From Acephala macrosclerotiorum (taxonomy: Eukaryota > Ascomycota > Leotiomycetes > Helotiales > Mollisiaceae): a stretch of 64,000 nt of DNA. This document shows positions 1 to 10,164 of this stretch, one piece after another. Position numbers and translations under genes: made by a program. Each line of letters begins with the position of its first letter. Within the stretch, counting starts at the first letter, position 1. The notes below the pieces were generated by a model. The model was not told the DNA's origin, made no database searches, and worked only from the letters and a program-made list of their open reading frames with translations. Location of the stretch: the NCBI GenBank assembly GCA_014904845.1, contig MU119285.1:1-64000 (forward strand), in the 5' to 3' direction.

Positions 1-780
1 TTTTTTTTTTCGAGATTTAAAACGAGTTTATTATATAAAAAAACAATTATAATAAAATTATATATTTTTTTTTTAAAAAATTTTATAAATAATTAATTTC
101 GAAAATAATATTAATTACGTATTTTTTAATATATAAAAAACTTTTATTTACTATAAATTAATTAATATTTTTTTTTATTTTTATTTTAATTAATCAATAA
201 ATTAATTTACGAATTACGAATTATTTCAAATAAATTTAATTTATTAATTAAAACGAATTAATTTACGATTAAATTTTTTTATTTTATATTTTATTATTTT
301 TTTATATTATATATATTTTTCGATTATTACTACGTATTAAATAAAATAAAAAAATAATTAATTTTAAATATTAAAAAAATTATATTACTACGAAATATTA
401 ATAAAAAATAATATATATTAATTTGAAAAACTTTTAAATTATTAATACATATTTTAATTTAATTCGTAAAAAATTAATATTTCTTAAATAAATTAATTTA
501 AAGCGTTTTTAATAACGTCGAACAAATTTATTAAATTAATTTTTATTTAATTTTCGATTAATAATTTTTTTAATTAAATTTTTTACGATTTAAATAATAA
601 AAAATAAACTACGAATTAAAAATTTATTTATTTAAATTAATAAAGCTTTTTTTTACTCTTTAAATAATATAAAGTAATATAAGTAAATAATTTTTTATTT
701 GAAAATAATTCAAGTTTAATATTATCGTATAAAAATAATTCTATCGAATAAATAGTTTTTAACTATTTTAAAATAATTGG
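1..780. repeat. AT-rich RIP-like block
   Basis: Almost pure A/T sequence with no coding potential, running off the left edge of the window. By hand count over positions 1-720 about 18 of 34 plus-strand C residues are followed by G, although G is very rare. So C survives mainly in CpG and the other contexts have become T. This fits the end state of repeat-induced point mutation of a repeat, but the parent repeat cannot be recognised. Base composition becomes normal near position 790. Confidence 0.8.
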
Positions 781-1162
781 AGATCAATTCTCTATCACAT
801 AAAGCAAAAACCTCTTCCATTTGAGTTTCGTCGATTGCCATTTTGATTTTTTAAAGATGATAGAGAAGTTAATTTTATGAAAAATTTTATGTGTGCATTA
901 GTAGTGTCTGTGCACTGAGAGTGGATCTCGGTTATCCCCCGCTTCCCCTCCCTGCTGGCTGCCGCAGTCTCGGCGCGAAGCACCCGCCAGCCTTGTAGCA
1001 CATCATGTTCTCGTCAATCTTTCGCATTCTTCACTTCTGCTACACCGACATTCGTCCCATCAGAGATCAAGCACTGTGTATACTGACTTATTACTATGAG
1101 TATTATTGTCCTGAGCAAGGATGATCCGTTGGACACCTCCGCGAGCATCCCGACGGTAGAGT
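781..1162. other. Boundary stretch, no gene seen
   Basis: Composition changes from AT-rich to balanced. A short minus-strand reading frame (795-1001) has no recognisable domain. The last 100 bases are probably the 5' part of the following NLR relic, because the expected HG motif of that family starts only about 60 bases into the next reading frame. Confidence 0.5.
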
Positions 1163-3366
1163 ATGCCCCTCCGCTTCTTGAGTGTTTCTAGCCGAGCTTG
1201 CGATCATGTTCTCATGCGTGCGATTCACGGTCTCTACGAGGGCCAGCTTGACACGTGGACTGATCCGCAAACTAAGCTCTTATGGTTGCGAGACCTCTTT
1301 CCGCACGATGAATTCAACGCCAGGGTGCTAGCATATGGGTATGGAACCGAGAGTTTGTTCGGTCTAGGTGGAATCGCGGATGGAATTCTGCCCTATGCAA
1401 CCAGCTTAATTGCAGAACTCGGCGCAATGCGCGAGCTATCGAATACCTTCTCACACATCAATAACGCTGACGATGCCAATATAATTACCACTTGGGAGAT
1501 ACCATTCCGGAAGATTGAGGCACGTGCATCCGTTGAGTACAGAGATGTTGTCGACATAATGCATATCTTTGCATTTATGCATTTCGAGTCGATTCCTGAG
1601 AGCATCTTTCAGGCATTCTGGAATTCGACCAACGGGACCGAAACTTCCTTTACTGGTTATCCAGACATTCTCCAGAACCTATCTATGTTGAACGAGGAGG
1701 CGCATGCTCGAGTGCGGAGGGCGTTTCGAGTCTTGTGTGATTACTCCATCATAGATTATGACCCCGGCCAGAAATCTTGCTCGTTACACCCGGTCGTGCA
1801 TACATGGGCAAGAAGCAGACTCACGCCGGATGAATATGTACGATGGATGAGTTGTACCACGGCCATGCTCGCACACTGTATCTCGTCAAACTTCGAATCC
1901 TCCGGACGTCAATTTAGGAGGCAGTTTCTATCACATATTGATGCAGTTTTGCGAACGCTACATCAGCAATTTCCTTCATTTCCCGAGACTACCAAGCAAG
2001 CAGCTGAACTTGATAAATTTGCCTCTGTGTATGCTGAGAATGGCCTCTGGAAGCAAGCCTGTAGTTTGCGGCGAAAAGTTATTGACTTGAGAGCTAAAAA
2101 ACTTGGCTGATGGCACACAGACACGTTACAAACCCAGAAAGGTTTAGCGGATGTCTATTGGAATCTATTTGAGGTCAAATCGTGTATCGAGATTCAATTT
2201 GACATTCTCAAGTCCCATTGGTTGATCTGATCCTCATTATCGAATTGGATCTTCTAGCCGCCTTGGAAACCTGATCACGTTTCCTATTGCATCGCTCTAT
2301 CTGATCTTACTCAAAGCTTATGGCTTGCGGGGAAGCTTGATCTATCGAAACAAGCAGGAGAGCGTGCGTTTAAAGGTCTTATGAGACACTTGGGCCCTGA
2401 TGACCCTATGACCTTGAATGCTATGTTCAATCTGGGCCGAACCTATCACCATCTCAGAGAGTACGAGAAAAGTTACAAATATCTAGTCTGCGTAGTCAAA
2501 AAAAGGAAGCACTTCTTTGGACCTGACCACCCTGAGACACTGATAGCAAGGGCTGAACTCAGTACCAGCTACCGCGCTCTTAGCCGCATGAATCTTGCTG
2601 AGAAGCTGATTGGGAATGTCCTTGAAGCACGCAAAAAAACTCTTGGCGAGGAGCATGCGTATTATTACAGGCAAAGGCCGTGGTGTGGGTGTATAGTGTG
2701 TGTTCATGATGTGTTGTGATCTCTTATTCCTGTCTAGCGGTGAGATGAGGATATATATAACATTAAACACGTGACCACCCTAATACGTATACTCTATGGT
2801 CAGTCAACGAGTTCTCCAAGATTTTATGCGACCGCGGCCGCTCTGAAAAAGCAATCATCATGCTGGAAGACATCATTCCAATTGTAACGCGTACGCTTGG
2901 CAAAGATCATGTTGGTATGATGATGACACGATCCAACCTTGCCCGCGCATACGCCATTAGTAAGCGCTGGAGTGACGCTGCAGATATCCTACGAGACCAT
3001 TCTAAGGCCATCAAAGCTGACCATCCTGACTGGGTCAATAACATGTGTGGGTATGTTCATGTTCGGGTCAAACTGGGGCTGCTTGAAGAGACAGAGGAAG
3101 ATTGCAAGGAGTTACTCGAGGCTATTACAAAAAGGAAAGTCATCGCTCTTCATGATCCACTCACTTTTGGGGTTGCAGAGACCTTGGTGAGAATATATGA
3201 ATAAAACGGGCGTGAGGAGGAGATTATAGCCCTCAAAATGAAGCTGCCTGGTCTGGACAAAGTATTGGAGGAACAAAGTACGAGTCAAAACCTCCTATTC
3301 TCGGAGTTCTATGCTGCTCAACCTGATAAGAGTAAGGAGAAGCCAAGATTTGTACACCGTGTTTAA
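1163..3366 (+). pseudogene. NLR-type relic: SesB-like N-terminus, ARC2-like region and TPRs, NB-ARC core missing
   Basis: The first 315 codons open with the start of a SesB-like hydrolase domain (HGLYEGQLDTWTD, then RVLAYGYGTES). At about residue 105 they jump directly to the winged-helix region that normally follows NB-ARC (TTWEIPFRKIE, then FMHFESIPESIFQAFW). The lipase GxSxG, P-loop and Walker B segments are all absent, which implies an internal deletion. TPR repeats of the kinesin-light-chain type follow (for example GPDDPMTLNAMFNLGRTY and GPDHPETLIARAELSTSYRAL). The TPR frame is broken by TGA at 2108-2110, a second TGA near 2228 and TAA at 3202-3204, yet it stays readable on both sides of each stop. 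An intron of about 100 bp probably lies between 2690 and 2805. Intact relatives are STAND proteins that trigger fungal non-self recognition and cell death; this copy is probably dead. Confidence 0.75.
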
Positions 3367-3844
3367 TTTACAATGCTTGAAGCACTCTGAAAACATTATA
3401 TGATAAAACCTAGTTTTGACAACAGTGAAGTCTGCCAGAAACCATAGAGTTAGCGCCAAAAGAAGTTTAGCTCAAGCTAACAAAGCCAATAAAACGTCCC
3501 CAGTTTTTAAGGCTGCTGCAGGCGGGCGACGGCAAGGCAGGATCCGGCGGCTAAAGCAACGTCAGACCAAGATCATGGGAGAAGCGTTTTCATCAGCAAT
3601 CTCCAGTTCGGTACTGACTTTCATCCTCCTCAGATACTCAAGATTTGAGCTGTCATTCTCTAGTAGAATATAGATTGCTATATGTAAATATCAATCCCAG
3701 CTCGTGCCTTGACATTCCTTCTCCGAAACTGCCTCAGCTTTTTGGAATCCACGAATTGTACAGACCCGCGAACTCGGTGCTAGAAGTTGAGTAAGCAACT
3801 CCGATCCCGCCATTTTGGTAAGAAAAGAGAGATGTCAAGACTGA
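3367..3844 (+). other. Intergenic, probable 5' region of the SesB-like gene
   Basis: An open stretch (3416-3673) encodes a basic Lys/Arg-rich peptide that I do not recognise. A strong GTAAGA donor at about 3818 and an acceptor (GATAG) at about 3860 could define an upstream intron of the next gene, but the exon before it contains a stop, so the 5' end is unresolved. Confidence 0.35.
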
Positions 3845-4937
3845 TTGGCTGTTGTCGATAGCATTGTTGCAGTCCATGGTCTCAATGGCGACAGACTTCG
3901 AACTTGGACCACACAGTCCGGCTTATCGCAGGTCTGCTGGCTAAGCCACCCAGACTTTCTCCCACGATATCTGCCCGGTGCACGTGTGTTAACCTGGGGC
4001 TATAATGCAAATGTATCTTCATTCGGGTCGAAGATTGCAAGTTCAGAGAGATTGCTGCAGCACGCGCAAACGCTGGTTGCTCAACTGTGTGCTGACAGAG
4101 ATGTGAATGCAAACCAAATAACCGGCGCATGTATTTCAAAGTTAACGATTCATGATCTAGCTTGATGATGCTTCCGAAAGGCCTATCATTTTTGTATGTC
4201 ACTCTTTAGGCGGCATTGTTGTCAAAAAGGTGGGTTTCCTCTTGCTCGCCATTTTACTCGCATTCTGACTTCAAAAGGCCCTTGCATACTCGGCAAGTCG
4301 AACGTCCTCCCAGGTTACTCATCTCCAATCTATCTATACCTCTACCTTTGCCCTCCTCTTCCTCGGTACCCCTCACCATGGATCACCCAAAGCCCGCTTA
4401 TTACACATCATGATGAAGCTCGCCTCACTCGCACTCCCCAGCGCAGCACTATCACTCCCCACAGCCCTACCCCAGACCCTCGAGCCCGAGTCTGAAGCCC
4501 TCCAAGATGTCACAGCTGCCTTCGTTCCAATCATGCCACGCTTCCGCGTCTTTTTTTTCTGGGAACAGCACAAAACCGATCTCAAATACACGCGCGATTT
4601 TATCGTTGAAGAATCAAGCGCCGCCCCCATCATTGACAACACCGAGCGTTGTGGCATTGCGGCAGATCATAGGGAGATGTGTCGATTTGCTAGGAACGAC
4701 GACCAGGGCTTTCGAACCGTGATCGCGGCGTTGAAGAGATATGCGCATGAGGCACCTGATGTAGTGGCGGAACGGTGCCGGAGGGCTCGTGAAGTGCTAG
4801 AGGATGAGAGGAATTCGCAGGCGGGGGAATTGAGAAGACGGCCTGTGTCTAATGAGTATGCCCCGGTTCCTTATAAGGAGAAGGAGATTGAGGTATCTCA
4901 GCGGTCGAAAAGTCTCGTTATTAAGCCGGCGTGGTAG
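3845..4937 (+). CDS. SesB-like alpha/beta-hydrolase, three exons
   Basis: Proposed exons are 3845-4102, 4161-4229 and 4278-4937; both introns (58 and 48 bp) are GT-AG and the joined frame encodes about 328 residues. Family landmarks appear in order: VAVHGLNGDRLRTW at the N-terminus, LTWGYNA, the nucleophile elbow PIIFVCHSLGG, the segment FLGTPHHGSPKA, then FFWEQHKTDL and the His-containing CGIAADHREMCRF near residue 260. Such domains occur alone or as the N-terminal trigger of fungal NLRs, upstream of NB-ARC and TPR domains. Here translation stops after a charged tail, so this is a stand-alone form. The frame begins with TTG right after a stop and has no upstream ATG, so the true start is missing or lies on another exon. 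It sits head-to-tail behind the NLR relic and may derive from the same family. Confidence 0.65.
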
Positions 4938-5555
4938 GGGTAGTAAATATGCTACCTTGTATTATGTGATTTTTTTTTAAATGGAGATATGAAGAAGAGT
5001 TTGCCTTCGACACAGAAATTTTGTTTTACTTTGCTTATCCTTAAGTCTTAAACAAAATATTCGTTTACCATCTAAATTTTACATTCTCTTTTTTGCGAGT
5101 TTGTAACCATATAAGCGAACATGAAATGGTAGTGGTTTCCTGACAAAAGATCACTTCTAGTTTTAGCCATGCTTTTTATAAATACCAATGGTTGCCGCTG
5201 CTAAAGGATTTCAAGCTTATACGAGAGGAACAAAAATTACGTGACCCGCACGTAAGCCTTGCTCCTTTCAGATTATGACCCGAGTGCCTAAGGTAAGAAA
5301 CAGATGTGTCAATTATACTTAATGTAATAAAGTCCCGTAACTCAAACTGAGGTTATGCCACAGGGGTCGAAACAGGCCACCGTATTATGACTTGTGAGAC
5401 TGAATTACTACTATACGAGCTGTTTAATAAGAGGGATCCAAAATCAGCTTCGGCAGGATCCTTTGTAAAGGGCAAAAACGGATTCCCAGGCAAAGTTTAA
5501 TAAAGAAACTATAACCGGGGCATATAAAGAGGCCAAAATAGGTTTTAAATCGAAC
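4938..5555. other. Intergenic, nothing recognised
   Basis: Moderately AT-rich sequence with no long reading frame and no clear repeat. Confidence 0.5.
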
Positions 5556-6005
5556 TTTTTAATTTTGGACAATTTTTTATATTAAAAATACCGATTTTTA
5601 ATTTTTATTATTTTTACAAATAATTATTATAAATATTTAAAATTTAAAAATTAAAAAAATTATAAAAAAATTTAAATTTAAATTATATAATATTTTTTAA
5701 TTAAACTTAAAAAAAAAATATTATAAAAAAAATTTTATATTTACGTATTACGTATATAATTTTTATTATTTATATATTATTATTATTATTTACGTAATAA
5801 AAATATATATAAAATATATAAATTTTTTTTAAAATTTAAAATTTAATTAAAAAATTTTAAATAAAAAAAGCGAAATTTTTTAATTGTATTTTTAATTTGA
5901 AATATATTATTTATTAAATACTTTTTAATTCTATTAATTATTTATAAAAATAATAAAAGTTAAAAATCGGTATTTTTAATGTAAAAAGTGGCCCGAAGCG
6001 GAGGG
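5556..6005. mobile_element. 450-bp terminal-inverted-repeat element (MITE-like, RIP-affected)
   Basis: Positions 5581-5626 and the reverse complement of 5935-5980 match over 46 bases with two mismatches (core ATTAAAAATACCGATTTTTA). The match continues outward to 5556 and 6005, where the right arm reads CCCTCCGCTTCGGGCCAC and the left arm TTTTTAATTTTGGACAAT. Nearly all outer differences are C-to-T or G-to-A. The interior is almost pure A/T and has no reading frame. This is the architecture of a non-autonomous DNA transposon. Target-site duplication is not evident. Confidence 0.7.
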
Positions 6006-6059
6006 TGGCCCAAGGTCAAGGGTGGGGACTTGCATTATAATGCGCAGACTAACTCAGGG

Positions 6060-6145
6060 CGTGCTTAGGATACTCAGGATGTCTCAGGCTCTGCTCAGGC
6101 TCTGCTCACCCTCGGCTCAGGTATGCTCACCCTCAGCTCAGGTTA
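6060..6145. repeat. Imperfect GCTCAGG short repeats
   Basis: The motif CTCAGG, or its variant CTCACC, recurs about nine times within 85 bases, often as GCTCAGG or GCTCACC. It looks like an imperfect minisatellite next to the TIR element. Confidence 0.5.
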
Positions 6146-8336
6146 AAGCAGCAGCTGCTCACGTCCGGAGACTAAAACGGAACCAGCGAGGATGAGATTA
6201 GAGTCTGATTTTCGTGGTAGTCTCACCTTTCTCACATCGCTGCATTTGGTAAGGCCGCATTTCAGTCGGCCTCGTTGCCTCTTTGAGATGAGGCATGCGG
6301 TGCTTTTATACCAGGCTCTTCCTTTTCTGTCTATCTTCAAGATGAAGTTTGTAAACCGAAATTAGATGATGAGCGCAAGCAAGTCTTAATTGAGTGGTGA
6401 GGAACAAGAGGTCGAAGTATAAATTCAGCCCACCCTCAAAACAATTATCCCGTACCTCACCCATCAGCATTAAACCCTCCATGAACGAGAGTGAAACGTC
6501 CTCCGTCGTAACCAAGAGGTAATTGTGCTTGCTGATTGAGTTCACTTGAGGTAGTGTTTGCTATTTTGTCTTGCTTGAGTCCTGTTCTGCGCTTCGATTT
6601 CAAGGGGAATGAAGGGTTTGATTGCGATTTATGGCAAGGATATTCTTGCCAGCAAAGTCCATCCTTCTATAGTTCGAAGCCGGACTTTACTTCGTACTGG
6701 CCTTGGGGCCTCGGTTCATAGCTTTGAGTCAGCTTGTGGCTCAGAGTTGAGACGTGAGATGCAATTATCTTCGTCCTTCCGAAGCGTACCGGGACCGTAC
6801 GGCGTACTATTCCGCCGTCTTGCAGTTTGCACTTCTCTAGAATTGAGAGATCGATGACTTTATACCTAGTGCTCTCTTCTGCGAGCCTTGGGATAAGGAT
6901 AGGTGAAGGAGCCGAGGAGCAAGGTTGAAATGATAGACGCGATTATAGTGAGGAAATAGGTGATCTCTTTAATCAAGTGATTCAAGGCCTTAGCTCACCA
7001 TTCGTATAGGTTCGAGCGGTGAATGGAGATCCTCTCAGCTGGGGACCTGATTTGAGAAAGTGGTGGCTTGGGGTGACGAGTTCTATCCTCTCCTTGTCAG
7101 CGATCACTTATACCTCAGTCTGTTCATCAGATTCCTTTCTCCTGTACAGGGCCAGATCCAGACATGCGGGAAGGTTATCCCGCAGGAAATGGTCCTGCCA
7201 TTCCACTCAGTGGTTTACGAGCGGTTGTTGGCGGCACACCTGTTTTACTTCTCTATGAGCACTTGTACCCCTCTCTCCACCAAACTCGCCGAGAATCCGG
7301 TCCTTCATGCTGTGAAGGAGGTTTGACAACGAAAACTCTTTTGACAGTGATACTCGTTTCCATCGGACAATACACAGCATAGAGGAGTCGTGGTGCAAGC
7401 TCTCAGGTAAACTCGAGTGGCGACTTGGGGAGAAGAAGTTGGTATAGAAATAATTTTGCGAACTCACGATTCTGCCCCTGTATTACTTAGAAAACTATCT
7501 TGCATTAATCATCAAGGTTTTCTAAGTCGTTATTTGCGTACCATTTCGTAGTTAGACTCTTGGATTTCATTCGTGATCTTACATGACGGAAGAGGATGAA
7601 AAGGGTGGGAGTGCTTGAGTGAATAGTATTCCCACTTGATTTTTACTGCAAAAGCCCGAGCGACGAGTGTCACTATCCCGAGCTTGATCGGTCGAGGTAT
7701 GGATACTGGCTTTTCTCCTTAAACATTGCTCTCAACCTTCGCAACGGAGAAATTCAAGCCCAACCGGACCGGCAACGCTGTGGATATTCCAATAGTCACG
7801 GGAAGAATATCGTGTTGCTCGAGGAATTCCTCAGGCACAATACATAACTTGGTTTTACTCTGAGCATACTCTAGAATTGGAAATTTTTAAGTGAAGTTGA
7901 GATTTGAGAGATTTGACAACGAAGAAGTTGAAGAAAACGGCGCTCGTTCTTTTAATTAATTCGATACCTCGCGCAAGTTTGGGTGTACTTTTTTTTTCAT
8001 AGTTGAGAGCAAGTCCAGTGACCTGAGATATCGAGTGATATACATCAAGATTCAGGCTAATGGTCTCGGCAAGTCCATGTGGCTGTCCGTGGTTGAGATT
8101 GTTTCCCATACTCATACACCTAACTCTGCTGTTTTATACCCCGATATATGAAGTACACGTGGCTAGAGAGAAACTGAAAAGGTGGCGAGTAGTGAAGCAA
8201 GCTTGCAAGTGAATGGTGAGCTAAGCTCAAGTAGTTTCTGGAGCTTATACCTCCCCTCGTGGAATATAAAAGAGGGCTCTAGTTTGATATCTTGAAATAT
8301 CTTCAGGGCAAAAAAATATGACAAAGCGAGGCGAGC
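6146..8336. other. No recognisable gene (2.2 kb)
   Basis: Several reading frames of 60-90 codons occur on both strands (for example 7060-7326 plus and 7855-8115 minus). None shows a domain, signal peptide or intron-linked extension that I can support. Confidence 0.45.
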
Positions 8337-8519
8337 ATGCAAACTTCTATATTTTTGTTGGTAGTGTGGTTGACATCTGCAGTAGTCTCAAAGGATGACT
8401 GCAAAACCTTAAATAACCGTGCTTATAACTTTCGGCGTGGACGGAAAACGATAGTAGTCGAAGCCTTGATAATAAAAGTCACCTTTCGCCAGTTCGATGC
8501 GGGTATCGGGCAGACTTGA
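8337..8519 (+). CDS. Possible 60-residue secreted peptide
   Basis: An ATG frame opens with a good signal-peptide-like segment (MQTSIFLLVVWLTSAVVS) followed by KDDC. A TATA-like AATATAAAAG lies about 70 bases upstream. Only one cysteine follows and the rest is basic, so the frame could be accidental; an out-of-frame ATG at about 8318 also precedes it. I do not recognise a family. Confidence 0.25.
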   Translation: MQTSIFLLVVWLTSAVVSKDDCKTLNNRAYNFRRGRKTIVVEALIIKVTFRQFDAGIGQT

Positions 8520-8781
8520 GGAAAGTCCCAAGGATAATTAATAAATCGAATAATCCGGAGAGATGAACTCCCAGTTTCACGCCTGTGTACAGTTCTAGCG
8601 AGGAGTCTTCGTTAAGGTTTTTGACCTCTCTTCTAAAGGAAGTCCGTTGTTTATATACTATGAGGTTTGTCGTATAGAGGCGTTGAGATGGGGAATTAGT
8701 TGGGACGTCGAGGATTCCATCTGATCAAGTGAATCAACATCTTGACTCAACTGAGTTTTTGAGTGAAGTTCAAGTTGGGTA

Positions 8782-10162
8782 CAGTCCCTAACATAAAGTT
8801 CCCGTGATTTTTTTTTTTTACTTCGCACTCTATCTTTTTCCAAAAACTTAAACTCCATATAACTTTGTCAATTATTATTCAAATTAAGATCTGATTGAAG
8901 CTATTAATGCGCTTATGTGTCCTCTTTCTAATGATACAAAAATCTCGTAAAAATATCAAAAACCGAGCTTAATATTTTGTGTGCCATCCCTTAGCCTCAA
9001 TAACAGCTTCTATTCTAGCACTCATGCTTACACTCAAAATATTAAACAATTCTTGGTCTAAAGTATCCCAAGCAGCTTAAAGGCATAATTCTAATCGTTA
9101 TCGCGCATGTTCTAACTCAGACTTATTTGCTACAATCTCTGAGAACATCTCATAACACCTAGTTTTCAAATGCCACCAAATATGCTCGATTGAGTTCAAA
9201 TCAAGAGAATAAAGAGGCCAGTCCATAAGCTGTGTGATCCCTTTAGCAGCGAACTAGTCTTTGATCTTCTTAGCACAATGAATAGAGGCATTGTCCTGCA
9301 TGAATATATACCTTAGGTCAAGGTTTTCGAAAATTGGAGCAACTTCTGCATTCAAAACCTCGATATAGAAGTTGGCGGAATATTCATGTTTCTTGCTCTC
9401 AAAATCTCGATTCATAATGTAGAGATTAGACCGTCCGAGGTCTCAAAAGCATGCCCAAACCATAATCTTCATATTCTTATTCATTTCGTAAGTTTGGACC
9501 ATTTTTGGTGGCCACTTTTCTGTCGATATTCGAAAGCACTATTCATCCCGCTTCCCCCGCTTTCGCTCACATGAGCACTCATCACTCCACATATGTATCC
9601 CTTATTCCTCTGCATTTAAATGCCGATGCGCAAAGCACCAAGCAAATCGCTTATTGGCATTCTTTTGAGTAAGAAATAGTCGCCGTTTGCACTTCCAATT
9701 CTTGATTCTATGCTTCTTCAAGATCTTCTTCACTGTGCTCTTTTTAAATGTGACTGAACACGCCTTAATGACCTCTGCATATGTGTCTTTCGAGAAACTT
9801 CGAACATGCCGTAGCACAAAACGTTCTTCAGCAAGAGAATAACATTTTGGCCGGCCGGATTTAGACATAGAGTGACCGTCGTTGCGTAGTTCTTTTTTTT
9901 CGATGGTGTTTGTGATCGTGGAATAAGGGTGAGAATAGAAGCGCTAGATTGTAGCTTTATTTGCGCCGCCATCATGCATGCCAATAATACGGCCTCTTTC
10001 GAATTCAGAGAGTGGCCTTTTACGAGGCTTATTGCCATCGATTGGCTCGAGAGGAGTGCGTTGAGGTGGCATTTTTGGAAGTTTATGTAGAAGGAATGGA
10101 ACGCGAACGCGTAAAAACGCGCTTTTAAAGTTAAAATCACGGGAACATAAGCGAGCCGACTG
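8782..10162 (-). mobile_element. Tc1/mariner-type element flanked by TA
   Basis: The ends are inverted: the left end begins CAGTC after TA (8780-8781) and the right end closes GACTG before TA (10163-10164). The block GTTCCCGTGATTTT occurs at the same distance, 11 bases inside TACAGTC, at both ends. The two TA dinucleotides fit the family's target-site duplication. The 1381-bp element contains a single transposase frame on the minus strand, disabled by stops. Confidence 0.88.
8969..10072 (-). pseudogene. Tc1-like DDE transposase with seven in-frame stops
   Basis: The 368-codon frame starts MPPQRTPLEP. It has an N-terminal helix-turn-helix region (RPLSEFERGRIIGMHDGGA, then RSFSKDTYAEVI) and a DDE catalytic core visible as WSDECS, then IFMQDNASIHCAK, then a DWP...DLNSIEHIWWHLK block. 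No frameshift is needed to read it end to end. Seven stops interrupt it (before RFYS, after HLNAEE, after KRDE, in WACF-stop-DLG, after KKIKD, after LEHAR and after LELCL). All can come from CAA, CAG or TGG by one C-to-T or G-to-A change, the signature of RIP. The length suits an intact Tc1 transposase of about 340-370 residues, so only point mutation has killed it. Confidence 0.88.
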
Positions 10163-10164
10163 TA

